Below are positions 1 through 9,256 of a DNA stretch of 64,000 nucleotides, piece by piece. A program made the position numbers and the translations under genes. Numbering within the stretch: the first letter of the stretch is position 1; each line of letters opens with the position of its first letter. The stretch is from contig JADIMH010000015.1 of assembly GCA_017694885.1 (NCBI GenBank), positions 86,928 through 150,927 on the forward strand, written 5' to 3'. This stretch comes from Candidatus Cryptobacteroides faecipullorum (lineage in GTDB: Bacteria; Bacteroidota; Bacteroidia; Bacteroidales; UBA932). Below the pieces are notes generated by a model. The model was not told where the DNA came from and ran no database searches. It saw nothing but the letters and a program-made list of their open reading frames with translations.

Positions 1-509
1 TGTGCTATGAGAACAATTTCGCTGTAAGACAGACTATAGTGGAGGGCGGTATAACACGCTTCCATTCTGTAAGGAACGGACTGGAAAAAGTGCCGGACGG
101 TGCGTTGGTGGCAATCCATGACGGGGTGCGTCCTCTTGTCTCCCCGGGCTTTATTTCGTCTGTTTTCCGACTTGCGGAAAATGTCCCTGCCGTGACTCCC
201 GTAATTCCATGTACGGATACGCTCCGTCAGATCGTGCGGAGGCAGGACGGAACCCTTGAGAGGGTCGATGATCCTTATGTGGACCGCAGCAGGGTCTATG
301 CCGTGCAGACTCCGCAGATATTCTGGTCGGAAGTGATAAAGGATGCGTACAGGCAGGCGTATGATACGGTTTTTACCGACGATGCTTCAGTGGCAGAAAA
401 AAAAGGAGTGGAAGTCTGCTATGTCGATGGAGAGAAATCCAACATAAAACTTACCGCTCCAGATGATATGAAACTTGCAGAAGCACTCTGCAGCATATTG
501 CATTATTGA
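1..509 (+). CDS. ispD: IspD, MEP cytidylyltransferase (5' partial)
   Basis: Partial gene: the frame is open to the left edge (first full codon at 3), so roughly 60 N-terminal residues with the CTP-binding glycine-rich loop lie outside. The visible 168 residues match 2-C-methyl-D-erythritol 4-phosphate cytidylyltransferase, the cytosolic step of the MEP isoprenoid pathway that joins CTP and MEP to give CDP-ME. Marks seen are IVEGG followed by R..SV.NGL, HDGVRPLVS, AVQTPQIF and FTDDASVAE. A GTG at 39 lies inside the gene and is not its start. The 3' end overlaps the convergent Lrp gene by 7 nt. Confidence 0.95.
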   Translation, partial: CYENNFAVRQTIVEGGITRFHSVRNGLEKVPDGALVAIHDGVRPLVSPGFISSVFRLAENVPAVTPVIPCTDTLRQIVRRQDGTLERVDDPYVDRSRVYAVQTPQIFWSEVIKDAYRQAYDTVFTDDASVAEKKGVEVCYVDGEKSNIKLTAPDDMKLAEALCSILHY

Positions 510-1015
510 TTTTCCTGCTTCTTCACGTTTGCAGAGAAACTTGTGTTCTGGTATTCCTTTACCCATACCTGGCGTTCTATGGCCTGGTCAAGGGATATCT
601 GCGTTTCCGTAGACTGTACATAAGGGATCTTCTGGATAGTGTTCACCAGGATTTCCATGAGATGGTCATGGTTGAAGCAGAATATCTTCAGAAGCAGTGC
701 ATACTTTCCCGTAACGAAATGGCATTCTACTATTTCCGAGATCTTTTTGAATGCTTCGATCACTTCCGGATATTTGTTGGCTTCGGAGAGGGATACGCTT
801 ATGAAGGCACATACATTGAGTCCAAGAGCCTGAGGCTTTACGAGTAGCCGGGAACCGGTAATTACACCGTTGGCTTCCAGCCTTTTAACTCTCTGATGGA
901 TTGCTGCTCCCGATACTCCGCATTCCCTGGCTATCTCCAGAAACGGCATGCGGGCATTCTTCACCAGAAAAGAAAGTATTTTCTGGTCAATCTGATCAAT
1001 GTGGTATGAAGGCAT
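503..1015 (-). CDS. Lrp/AsnC family transcriptional regulator
   Basis: 170-residue regulator. Residues about 4-63 form an AsnC-type winged HTH (IDQKILSFLVKNARM, then EIARECGVSGAAIHQRVKRL), and residues about 70-150 form the ligand-binding RAM domain that assembles Lrp proteins into octamers. Members respond to amino acids and act on amino-acid metabolism or transport. The target is not evident, because the neighbours (ispD, topA) are housekeeping genes. The roughly 18 residues after the RAM domain are a polar tail. A -7-like box TAACTTCG (minus strand, 1047-1054) lies about 30 nt upstream, so it is probably transcribed alone. Confidence 0.93.
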   Translation of the reverse strand: MPSYHIDQIDQKILSFLVKNARMPFLEIARECGVSGAAIHQRVKRLEANGVITGSRLLVKPQALGLNVCAFISVSLSEANKYPEVIEAFKKISEIVECHFVTGKYALLLKIFCFNHDHLMEILVNTIQKIPYVQSTETQISLDQAIERQVWVKEYQNTSFSANVKKQENQ

Positions 1016-1057
1016 AGCTCTTACAGTTAATTTAACATTATCTCCGCGAAGTTAGAA

Positions 1058-1103
1058 ATAATTTATAATTATATCAATAAATGATTTTAAAATTATAAAT
1101 TAT
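1058..1103. terminator. AT-rich inverted repeat between topA and lrp
   Basis: ATAATTTATAA (1058-1068) and TTATAAATTAT (1093-1103) form an 11-bp perfect inverted repeat just after the topA stop. It is AT-only, so as a terminator it would be weak; it also lies upstream of the lrp promoter box. Confidence 0.4.
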
Positions 1104-1110
1104 AATAAGG

Positions 1111-3414
1111 CTATTTCTTTCTCGCTTTTCTTCCCGTCGGTTTGGTGGACGAGACTATTTCCTTGCAGGCATCTTCGGTCAATGCCGCGGTGTCTGTGCC
1201 TTTCGGTATCCTGTAGTTCTGGCCTGCATGTTTGATGTACGGTCCGTAATTACCGTCTATTACCTGGATGTCGCTCTGAGGAAAATCAAGCAGGATTTTT
1301 TTTGCAGGCCTGTTCTCAGCCTGGACGATAAGGCCGATGCAGGTTTCGAGGTCCACTTTCAACGGGTCGGTCCCGCGCGGCAGGGAAATGTTCCTGTCTC
1401 CGTATTTCATGTAAGGTCCGAAACGTCCTTTGGTGCATATGATATCCATGCCGTTGTACTGGCCGACCGTCCTGGGAAGTTCGAAAAGCCTTAACGCCTC
1501 TTCCAGAGTGATGCTTTCGATCAGCTGTCCCGGCCCCAGGCTTGCAAACTGCCTGTCGTCTCCTTCCCCTTTCTGCACATAAGATCCGTATTGTCCGTAT
1601 TTCGCCACTATGGGTTTCCCGTCCTGCGGATCATGCCCCAGTTCTCTGCTGACATGACTGTACTGATGGTCGTTGAGCACTGTCTCGACTTGTTTGTGGA
1701 ACGGGGCATAGAATGATGCGATGAGTTCGTTCCATGCCATGTTCCCTTCGGCTACCTGGTCGAAATCCTTTTCGACATCGGCCGTGAAACCGTAGTCGAG
1801 GATCTTTTCAAAATTGTCTACGAGATAGTCTGTCACTATCATCCCGATTTCCTGCGGCAGGAGTCTGCCTTTGCCTGCTCCGATTATCTCGGTCTTCTCT
1901 ACCTGGCTTATGGTCCCGTCTTTGAGAAGCAGGTTCTTCACCGGAATCTTTTCACCCTCCTTGTCTCCCTTTACTATATAGCCGCGCCCTTTGGTCAGCG
2001 TAGAGATCGTAGGAGCATAGGTAGACGGTCTTCCGATACCCAGCTCCTCAAGTTTCTTGACCAGCGTCGCTTCTGAATATCTCATCGGAGGGGCCGTGAA
2101 TTTGCACTCGGCACACAGGCCTCTCTCTTCCATCAGATCGCCGGTGCGGAGTTCCGGAAGTATCACCTCGTCTTCATCCTGAGGCTCGTCGGAACTTTCC
2201 ATGTAAAGTTTGAGGAAACCGTCGAAAAGCACTTCGGTGGCCTGTATGGAGAACAGTTCGGTGCCTTTGTCGTATCCTACCTTTATGTCTGTCTTCATGA
2301 CTTTCGCATCAGCCATCTGCGATGCTACGGTCCTTTTCCAGATCAGTTCGTAGAGTCTTTTTTCCTGAGGTGTCCCGTCGATCTCCGTGTGTTCTATGTA
2401 TGTCGGGCGGATGGCCTCGTGGGCCTCCTGTGCACCCTTTGCCTTGGTCTTGTACTGCCGGGTTCTGGAGTATTCCTCACCGAAGTTGTCGCATATGAAG
2501 CTTTTGGCAGTTCCCAATGCCAGAGAGGAAAGGTTTGTGGAGTCGGTCCTCATGTAGGTAATGAAACCGGCCTCGTAAAGTCTCTGGGCTATGCTCATGG
2601 TCTGGCTTACAGAGAACCTCAGCTTTCTTGCGGCTTCCTGCTGGAGCGATGATGTCGTGAACGGAGGTGCCGGAACCCTGACCCCTTCTTTCTTTTCGAT
2701 GCTTTTGATCGAGAAAACGGCTCCGATACATCTTTTGAGAAATGCTCCGGCGCTTTCAATGTCCGGGAATCTGGTGTCGAGGACAGCCTTGACTGTAACG
2801 CCTTCCTGGGTTCCCTGCGGATGGAATACGGCTTCTACCTTATAATATTGTTCTTTGCGGAAGCCGATGATTTCCCTTTCCCTGTCTACGACCAGTCTCA
2901 GAGCTACCGACTGTACCCTGCCGGCGGAAAGTTTCGGCTGGATCTTTTTCCACAGGATAGGCGAGAGTTCGAATCCGACAAGCCTGTCCAGAACACGGCG
3001 CGCCTGCTGGGCATCCACCAGATTCATGTCTATGTCTCTCGGGTTTTCAATGGCATGCAGAATCGCATTCCTGGTTATTTCATGGAAGACTATCCTGCGG
3101 GTGTTCTCCTTTTTCAGTCCCAATGTTTCATACAGATGCCATGAAATGGCTTCTCCTTCCCGGTCTTCATCGGATGCCAGCCATACCGTCTTTGCACTTT
3201 TTGCGGCTTTTTTCAGTTCGGATACTATTTTCTTTTTGTCGGAAGGTATTTCATATTCGGGCTTGAAGCCGTGTCCGACATCGATGCTCAGAGAGTTGTC
3301 CTTAAGGTCTCTGATATGTCCGAAACTTGATTTTACGATATAATCCTTTCCAAGGAATTTCTGGATTGTCCCCGCTTTTGCCGGAGACTCGACGATTACA
3401 AGGTTCTCTTCCAT
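1111..3414 (-). CDS. topA: DNA topoisomerase I
   Basis: Type IA topoisomerase (767 residues) that relaxes negative supercoils through a 5'-phosphotyrosine intermediate. The Toprim domain carries VIVESPAKA (residues 6-14) and the acidic DEDRE motif (82-86). The catalytic tyrosine is Y287 in GFITYMRTDS. SAGRVQS and GRPSTYAP are also present. The C-terminus has no Cys4 zinc fingers; it has three Toprim-C repeats (GQYGSYV, GRFGPYM, NYGPYI) and a Lys/Arg tail. I start at the ATG at 3414, directly before EENLVIVESPAKA; the frame stays open to 3522 but that extension lacks family similarity. Confidence 0.96.
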   Translation of the reverse strand: MEENLVIVESPAKAGTIQKFLGKDYIVKSSFGHIRDLKDNSLSIDVGHGFKPEYEIPSDKKKIVSELKKAAKSAKTVWLASDEDREGEAISWHLYETLGLKKENTRRIVFHEITRNAILHAIENPRDIDMNLVDAQQARRVLDRLVGFELSPILWKKIQPKLSAGRVQSVALRLVVDREREIIGFRKEQYYKVEAVFHPQGTQEGVTVKAVLDTRFPDIESAGAFLKRCIGAVFSIKSIEKKEGVRVPAPPFTTSSLQQEAARKLRFSVSQTMSIAQRLYEAGFITYMRTDSTNLSSLALGTAKSFICDNFGEEYSRTRQYKTKAKGAQEAHEAIRPTYIEHTEIDGTPQEKRLYELIWKRTVASQMADAKVMKTDIKVGYDKGTELFSIQATEVLFDGFLKLYMESSDEPQDEDEVILPELRTGDLMEERGLCAECKFTAPPMRYSEATLVKKLEELGIGRPSTYAPTISTLTKGRGYIVKGDKEGEKIPVKNLLLKDGTISQVEKTEIIGAGKGRLLPQEIGMIVTDYLVDNFEKILDYGFTADVEKDFDQVAEGNMAWNELIASFYAPFHKQVETVLNDHQYSHVSRELGHDPQDGKPIVAKYGQYGSYVQKGEGDDRQFASLGPGQLIESITLEEALRLFELPRTVGQYNGMDIICTKGRFGPYMKYGDRNISLPRGTDPLKVDLETCIGLIVQAENRPAKKILLDFPQSDIQVIDGNYGPYIKHAGQNYRIPKGTDTAALTEDACKEIVSSTKPTGRKARKK

Positions 3415-3532
3415 TAAAATTTTCTGGTTTATGACAATTCCGGCAGAATCTTTCTGAGTCAATGAGATGACCTTTCCCGGTTTCGAAGTGCAAAGTAAGG
3501 AACAAACAAGGTAATTTTCCAAATTTTATCCG

Positions 3533-3540
3533 TATTTTTG
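3533..3540 (+). promoter_or_regulatory. -7 box TATTTTTG for pbp1A
   Basis: Bacteroidetes TAnnTTTG match 24 nt before the ATG at 3565. The longer pbp1A frame would begin with a TTG inside this box, which rules that start out. Confidence 0.7.
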
Positions 3541-3564
3541 TGCCTTTGTATTAAATACAGGCTT

Positions 3565-5931
3565 ATGACTGAAAAGACAAAAAAAAGGATAACCAAGTGG
3601 TTCTGGATTATTTTTTCATTGCCTATTGCGTTGGTTATCTTGCTGTTACTGCTTGTCTGGGCTTTTGCTGACATTCCGTCTTTCGAGGAACTGGAGAATC
3701 CGGACAGCAAACTTGCCACCCAGGTGATTGCAGAAGACGGAGAAATCCTTACGACTTTCCATATCGAAAACCGTTCATTTGTCAGCTATGACGAACTGTC
3801 CCCGTATCTGGTGCAGGCTGCTATAGCTACAGAGGACGTGAGGTTCTATGAACATTCCGGAATAGATTTCATAAGCCTCGGCAGGGTGCTTTTCAAGACC
3901 CTGCTTATGCAGGATTCGAGTCAGGGAGGCGGAAGCACCATAACCCAGCAGCTGGCCAAGACCCTGTATCCGAGAGCCGATGTCCGCAGCAGGGTTCCCG
4001 GAGTATATCAGATCAGGATGGTATGGGTAAAGCTCAAAGAGTGGATCACCGCAGTGAAGCTGGAGAGGAACTATACCAAAGAGGAGATTATGGACATGTA
4101 TATGAATGCCATATTCTTCGGGAGCAATGCATATGGAATCAAGGCTGCCTCTCAGACGTTCTTTGCCAAGAACCCGTCTGATCTGACCGTCGAGGAGAGT
4201 GCGATGCTGGTCGGTATGGTAAACAAGCCTACACGATACAATCCTGCCCTGAATCCCGACAAGGCTCTTGTCCGCAGGAATTTTGTCATCGGCCAGATGG
4301 AAAAGGCCGGATTCCTGTCGGAAGCGGAAAAGGATTCGTTGTCTCTGATACCTATAACATTGTCCTATCAGGTGCAGGACCACAATGCCGGTATCGCCCC
4401 GTACTTCCGGGACATGCTGAGGCGTACCATGAATGCCGGAAAGCCGGAAAGATCCCGCTATGCCCAGTATGAGGACTTCGTGGCGGATTCGCTCCAGTGG
4501 GCGGACGATCCTTTTTACGGATGGCTGAACAAGAACAGGAAGCCGGACGGGACAGGATACAATCTGGATAAGGACGGACTCAGGATATATACTACCATTA
4601 ACTATAAGATGCAGCAATATGCCGAGGAGGCCGTGGCCGAACATCTCGGACAGGATCTGCAGAAGAATTTCTGGCGGGATCTGTCGAGGAAGAGAAACAA
4701 GCCTTTTTCCAACGATGTGGACAAGGCTACCATCGACCGCCTGATGTCGCAGGCACGGAGATGGAGCGACCGCTACAGGATCATGAAGGCCCGCGGCGCT
4801 TCGGAAAGCGAAATACGGAAGAGTTTCAGCGAGAAAGTGAAAATGAGGGTGTTCTCATGGAACGGCAAGGGGTATATCGATACGCTGATGACTCCGGATG
4901 ATTCCATTCTGTATTACAAGGCGCATCTGAGAGCGGCGTTTATGGCCATCGAGCCCCAGACAGGTCATGTCAAGGCTTATGTAGGCGGGCCTGAGTACAG
5001 GTATTTCAAGTATGACAATGTCCGTCAGGGCAAACGTCAGGTGGGATCTACCATCAAGCCGTTCCTTTATACGCTGGCCATGCAGGAAGGCATGTCGCCT
5101 TGCGACAAGGTGGTGAATGTCCCGCAGACTTTCATAGTAGGCAACGATACCTGGACGCCTCAGAGTACTGACAGCGATGAGTGGATAGGACAGACCGTGA
5201 CCCTGAAATGGGGCCTTACGAAAAGCAGCAACAACATTTCAGCCTATCTCATGAAACAGTTCGGTCCGCACGCAATGGCCGAAATGATGCGTAAGATGGG
5301 TATAGGCAGCTATATCGAGGAAGTACCTTCCCTGTGTGTCGGTCCGGCTGATCTGACTCTGTATGAAATGGTTGCGGCTTATAATACCTTTCCTTCCCAG
5401 GGCGTCTACGTGTATCCTGTCTTCGTGACGAGGATAGAGGACAATATGGGAAATGTCCTTGCTGATTTCAATACAAGGAAAAGGGAGGCCATAAGCGAGC
5501 ATACGGCATATCTGATGGCCAATCTCATGCAGGGTGTCGTCCAGAGCGGAACAGGACGGAGGCTTATATGGAAATACGGTCTGAAAGGGGAAATCGCCGG
5601 CAAGACCGGTACTACGAACGACCAGTCTGACGGCTGGTTCATAGGCTATACCCCTACAATTACGGCAGGAGTTTGGGTCGGGGCGGAAGACCGTCAGGTG
5701 CATTTCGAATCGCTTTCTTTGGGCCAGGGTTCCAATACGGCCCTTCCTATATGGGGCATATGGATGAAAAAGGTCCTTGAGGACGGGACATTGGGTATTT
5801 CAGCGGCGGACCGGTTCATAGCCCCGCCGGGCATGCATCTGAACCTTGACTGCGACGGCAGCGATGCTGATGCTTCAGGACAGGCTTCCAGAAGGACCGA
5901 AGAAGAGGCAGAGGATTATTTCTTTGACTGA
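3565..5931 (+). CDS. mrcA: Class A penicillin-binding protein 1A
   Basis: Bifunctional murein synthase, 788 residues: short cytoplasmic N-terminus, one membrane segment (about 11-35), then periplasmic domains. The GT51 glycosyltransferase has EDVRFYEHSGID with catalytic Glu90 and GGSTITQQLAKTLYP (122-136). The transpeptidase has STIK with nucleophile Ser495, SSN at 554-556 and KTGTT at 680-684. It polymerises lipid II and crosslinks the stems. Start at 3565 because the longer frame begins with a TTG inside the -7 box. It is followed after 23 nt by ddl, whose product feeds the same pathway. A polar acidic tail ends the protein. Confidence 0.96.
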   Translation: MTEKTKKRITKWFWIIFSLPIALVILLLLLVWAFADIPSFEELENPDSKLATQVIAEDGEILTTFHIENRSFVSYDELSPYLVQAAIATEDVRFYEHSGIDFISLGRVLFKTLLMQDSSQGGGSTITQQLAKTLYPRADVRSRVPGVYQIRMVWVKLKEWITAVKLERNYTKEEIMDMYMNAIFFGSNAYGIKAASQTFFAKNPSDLTVEESAMLVGMVNKPTRYNPALNPDKALVRRNFVIGQMEKAGFLSEAEKDSLSLIPITLSYQVQDHNAGIAPYFRDMLRRTMNAGKPERSRYAQYEDFVADSLQWADDPFYGWLNKNRKPDGTGYNLDKDGLRIYTTINYKMQQYAEEAVAEHLGQDLQKNFWRDLSRKRNKPFSNDVDKATIDRLMSQARRWSDRYRIMKARGASESEIRKSFSEKVKMRVFSWNGKGYIDTLMTPDDSILYYKAHLRAAFMAIEPQTGHVKAYVGGPEYRYFKYDNVRQGKRQVGSTIKPFLYTLAMQEGMSPCDKVVNVPQTFIVGNDTWTPQSTDSDEWIGQTVTLKWGLTKSSNNISAYLMKQFGPHAMAEMMRKMGIGSYIEEVPSLCVGPADLTLYEMVAAYNTFPSQGVYVYPVFVTRIEDNMGNVLADFNTRKREAISEHTAYLMANLMQGVVQSGTGRRLIWKYGLKGEIAGKTGTTNDQSDGWFIGYTPTITAGVWVGAEDRQVHFESLSLGQGSNTALPIWGIWMKKVLEDGTLGISAADRFIAPPGMHLNLDCDGSDADASGQASRRTEEEAEDYFFD

Positions 5932-5954
5932 TGGTAAAAACAGTATAAATAAAA

Positions 5955-6977
5955 ATGGTACGACATAAATATAACGATATCGCTGTCATTTATGGCAGCG
6001 ATTCTTCCGAATGGGAGATTTCTTGCCGCAGCGGAGAGTTCGTTTCTTCACGCATAGACGGCTCTCTGTATAACGTATATGAAATTTTCGCCAGATTCGG
6101 CAAGTGGCAGCTTGTAGCTTACCGGATGAAGGATTCCGTGAGGGTGGTACTCCCTCAGGACCGGAGACCGGAAATAGACAAGACGGACTTTTCCGTATCC
6201 GTATCCGGGCGCAGGGTTAAATTCGACTTTGCATATCTGATGCAGCATGGCACACCTGGAGAAAACGGGCTGATACAGGGTTATCTGGAAATGCTCTCAG
6301 TTCCGAAAAGCAGTTGCAGTGCATTCGTATCGGCCATTACATTCGACAAGTTCTCTTGCAAGGGTTATCTCAGGAATGTCGATTTCGTAAAATGCGCAGA
6401 CGATGTATTCATGAGGAAAGGGGATGATGTCGAGGCCTTTGAGAAGGAAGCTGCCGAAAAGCTCGGCTTTCCCATGTTTGTAAAGCCTACCGATGGCGGA
6501 TCGAGCTTTGGAGTCACTAAGGTAAAAAGGCAGGAGGAGCTTTCCGAAGCGGTAAGGCTGGCTTTTTCTGAGGGAAATACTATTCTGGCAGAAAAATATG
6601 TTCCGGGCAGGGAACTTACCTGTGCGGTATATTCTGACGGAAAGGAAAATATCGCCCTTCCCGTGATCGAAATCGTCACGGAGCATGAATTTTTCGATTA
6701 TGATGCCAAGTATAACGGTTTCAGCAAGGAGATATGTCCTGCGGAAATCCCTTCAGAACTTACTGCCCGTGTTCAGGATACATCGAGGAAGATATATGAG
6801 AGATTAGGATGTTCTGGTGTAGTGAGGGTGGATTACATATTGGCGGAAGATGGACTTTATTTTTTGGAAGTCAATACGATACCTGGGATGACCAATGCAT
6901 CTCTGGTTCCTAAGATGGTAAGGACGGCAGGACTTGACATGACATCGTTCCTGACGGATATCATAGAAAACTTATAG
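5955..6977 (+). CDS. ddl: D-alanine--D-alanine ligase
   Basis: ATP-grasp ligase of 340 residues making the D-Ala-D-Ala dipeptide of peptidoglycan in the cytosol. Visible marks are HGTPGENGLIQGYLEM in the N-terminal domain, the ATP-grasp core FPMFVKPTDGGSSFGVTKV, EKYVPGRELTCAV, and near the C-terminus RVDYILAEDGLYFLEVNTIPGM, which includes the metal-binding Glu and Asn. The active-site segment reads KYNGFSKEICPAEIP, like ordinary Ddl enzymes. I see no sign of a vancomycin-resistance D-Ala-D-Lac variant, though this cannot be excluded by eye. It lies between pbp1A and prmC and is probably cotranscribed. Confidence 0.95.
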   Translation: MVRHKYNDIAVIYGSDSSEWEISCRSGEFVSSRIDGSLYNVYEIFARFGKWQLVAYRMKDSVRVVLPQDRRPEIDKTDFSVSVSGRRVKFDFAYLMQHGTPGENGLIQGYLEMLSVPKSSCSAFVSAITFDKFSCKGYLRNVDFVKCADDVFMRKGDDVEAFEKEAAEKLGFPMFVKPTDGGSSFGVTKVKRQEELSEAVRLAFSEGNTILAEKYVPGRELTCAVYSDGKENIALPVIEIVTEHEFFDYDAKYNGFSKEICPAEIPSELTARVQDTSRKIYERLGCSGVVRVDYILAEDGLYFLEVNTIPGMTNASLVPKMVRTAGLDMTSFLTDIIENL

Positions 6978-6982
6978 TTGCC

Positions 6983-7900
6983 ATGCTGTTGAAAGATTTT
7001 ATTTCCGGTTCGGTTCAGGAACTGGAGCCGCTTTATGGTCAGGAGGAGGCCAAATCCATAGTCCTGATGTTGTGCGAAGCCGTTCTGGATACGAAAAGCT
7101 ATACGCATATAGTCAATCCTGAATATACTGTAGACGGAAACAGGCTGCCTGAACTTGAAGCAGCCATGAAACGGCTGCAGACAGGCGAGCCTGTGCAGTA
7201 TGTCCTCGGCTATACGGATTTTGCAGGGTACAGGTTCAAAGTCAATCCGTCTGTTCTGATACCTCGCCCGGAGACCGAACAGCTGTTCAGGATTTCAGGG
7301 GAAAGCGTTGCGAGAAGAAGGCGAATGATGAGCGCTTTCGGGAAAAACGGAGTTAGGGTGCTGGACCTGTGTACCGGTTCGGGGTGCCTTGCCTGGTCTT
7401 TGGCTCTTGCTTATCCGGGTACCAGGGTGCTTGGAACGGATATTTCGCAGGAGGCTCTTGATGTGGCTTCCCGGCAGGATTTCAAATCCGAACTGAAGAA
7501 ATCGGGAGCAGTCCGTCCCGAATTCATACAGGCCGATGTCCTGGTGCAGGACGATTCCTCTCCACTGCATCATGCCGTGGAGAAGTGGGGCGGGTTTGAC
7601 ATACTTGTGAGCAATCCTCCTTATGTGAGGGACTCGGAGAAAGCGGTCATGCGGAAGAATGTATGCGATTTCGAGCCTGGCACAGCCCTGTTCGTACCTG
7701 ATTCCGATCCTCTCGTATTCTACAGGGCTATAGCCGTATGGGCAGGAATGGCGCTTGTAGACGGAGGCGCCGGTTTTGTAGAGATAAACGAGGCTTTCGG
7801 GCCGGAGACAAAGCAGGTATTTCAGAAGGAAGGTTTCTCGAATGTAGAGGTCAGCAATGACTTTTGCGGCAAAAACCGCTTTGTAAAATTCATAAAATAG
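6983..7900 (+). CDS. prmC: PrmC, release factor glutamine methyltransferase
   Basis: SAM-dependent N5-glutamine methyltransferase (305 residues) that modifies the GGQ glutamine of RF1 and RF2. The N-terminal helical domain binds the release factor (PVQYVLGYTDFAGY, then LIPRPETEQL). The Rossmann domain has motif I VLDLCTGSGCLA and the catalytic NPPYV beginning at N211. It starts 5 nt after the ddl stop, so pbp1A-ddl-prmC look like one transcript. Confidence 0.95.
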   Translation: MLLKDFISGSVQELEPLYGQEEAKSIVLMLCEAVLDTKSYTHIVNPEYTVDGNRLPELEAAMKRLQTGEPVQYVLGYTDFAGYRFKVNPSVLIPRPETEQLFRISGESVARRRRMMSAFGKNGVRVLDLCTGSGCLAWSLALAYPGTRVLGTDISQEALDVASRQDFKSELKKSGAVRPEFIQADVLVQDDSSPLHHAVEKWGGFDILVSNPPYVRDSEKAVMRKNVCDFEPGTALFVPDSDPLVFYRAIAVWAGMALVDGGAGFVEINEAFGPETKQVFQKEGFSNVEVSNDFCGKNRFVKFIK

Positions 7901-7999
7901 GCATTATATGCCACCAGAAGCCGTATTTGTCAATTAAACGTTTGTTTTTTAGCGAACACGGATAATAATCTTTCTCTTTGCAAAGAAAATACTGTTGCT

Positions 8000-9256
8000 A
8001 TGAGAAAGATTGTTTTTATTGTCTGCGGGGCTGCGGCCCTGATGCTTCATTCCGGCTGCGAACGTGTCGATACCTGTCCGGGAGATAATGAAGAGGGTGC
8101 ACTGCCCGTTTCCCTTGAAGATGTGGCATTGCTGCTCTCGGAAATCAATATCGGAGAAGAACAGCTCCGGGAGGTATCCGATGCAGTGTCGTCTTCATCG
8201 GAGAACGGTTATGATGAAGAGTATACCATGCGTGATCTGTTTAGCTGTCCCGGGGCGGGAGTCGGAGACAGTTCCATTCCAGGCAAGCTGAAATCAGGCG
8301 AAAGCGGATACAGATCTCCGATGAGGGATATGATAAGGGAGCATCTCCTGTCCGGGGCATCGGTTCTTTCTAAGTCCATGCCGAAAAAGCGGGAAGCCTT
8401 TACATCTTCTGTGGATGTGTTCCTGAAGGCACTTGAATCATCTGATATCCAGATATACTGGCCGTTCTCGGAAGACTGGGACGGGGAATCGTTGCCTGTC
8501 ATAACCTTTGATCCGTGTGACGGCTCGGAAACCAATATCGGATACAGGGCTGTCGATGACGGAAGTGGCGTCCGCACCGTTGAAGAAGTCATAGTAGACG
8601 AGCGTTTTGCTTCCGAATATCCGGTCTGGGTTGTCAACAGGAATGACGATGCCGGGTTCACGTCCCTTGAAATGTTGCGCAGGCAGGATCCTGAATGGGG
8701 AACTGGAGGAGGTTCCGTCATAGTAAAGCCACAAACACTGCCCTCTGCCCGGGCCGCATCATCTGACACGCCTGTCAGGACTCTGATATTGAAAGACTTC
8801 ACTATGCTCAGAAATTATGACCCGTGGTTTGCCGGGGCATCGGAGTTCTTTGTCAAAATAGGCTCCGTAGAGGATTTTACGGCCAGTACGGAAGCAGAAC
8901 TGAAACTGTATAACCCAGCTGTAACGGATTTCATGATCGTAGTAAAGAGAAAATACGTCGGAAAGCCGCGGCCTTTCAATGCCGTTCTTGTCTCCGAGTG
9001 GACCGACCAACTGGAAAAATGCGCTCTTATGATAACGGAAGATGATGGCGGTACACGCACTTCATGGAAATGTTCTGCCGTAGTGAAGGTGGCGTCGAAA
9101 AGTTATGGCTTTGAAATAAATCTTCCATTCAATACCAGGGACGATATCGTCTGGAGGGGACAGCTCAGCCGCAGGTATCTGGAGGCCAATGACTGTGTGA
9201 CGGGCCATTTCGGGGATGTCGACCTTACTTTCGAGATCCGTGAGTATCCATCCTGA
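8000..9256 (+). CDS. Putative lipoprotein, unknown function
   Basis: 418 residues, not recognised. A type II signal peptide is visible: MRKIVFIVCGAAALMLHSGC with the lipobox Cys at residue 20, followed by acidic residues. Residues about 25-180 are rich in Ser and acidic residues and predicted mixed or disordered; the C-terminal half (about 255-418) has alternating hydrophobic strands (TLILKDFTML, FFVKIGSVEDF, DFMIVVKRKYV) suggesting a beta-sandwich. It is probably exported to the outer membrane. Its 3' end overlaps the convergent U32 peptidase gene by 32 nt, so the stop region codes on both strands. An upstream TTTCTCTTTGCAAAGAAA dyad (7971-7988) may be regulatory. Confidence 0.82.
   Translation: MRKIVFIVCGAAALMLHSGCERVDTCPGDNEEGALPVSLEDVALLLSEINIGEEQLREVSDAVSSSSENGYDEEYTMRDLFSCPGAGVGDSSIPGKLKSGESGYRSPMRDMIREHLLSGASVLSKSMPKKREAFTSSVDVFLKALESSDIQIYWPFSEDWDGESLPVITFDPCDGSETNIGYRAVDDGSGVRTVEEVIVDERFASEYPVWVVNRNDDAGFTSLEMLRRQDPEWGTGGGSVIVKPQTLPSARAASSDTPVRTLILKDFTMLRNYDPWFAGASEFFVKIGSVEDFTASTEAELKLYNPAVTDFMIVVKRKYVGKPRPFNAVLVSEWTDQLEKCALMITEDDGGTRTSWKCSAVVKVASKSYGFEINLPFNTRDDIVWRGQLSRRYLEANDCVTGHFGDVDLTFEIREYPS

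Noticed and set aside
506..847. 113-residue plus-strand frame after ispD
   Set aside because: Antisense to the Lrp-family regulator, which has a clear HTH and RAM domain.
3775..4644. 289-residue minus-strand reading frame opposite pbp1A
   Set aside because: It lies entirely antisense to the well-supported PBP1A gene, has no recognisable domain and no promoter; it is a shadow of codon use.
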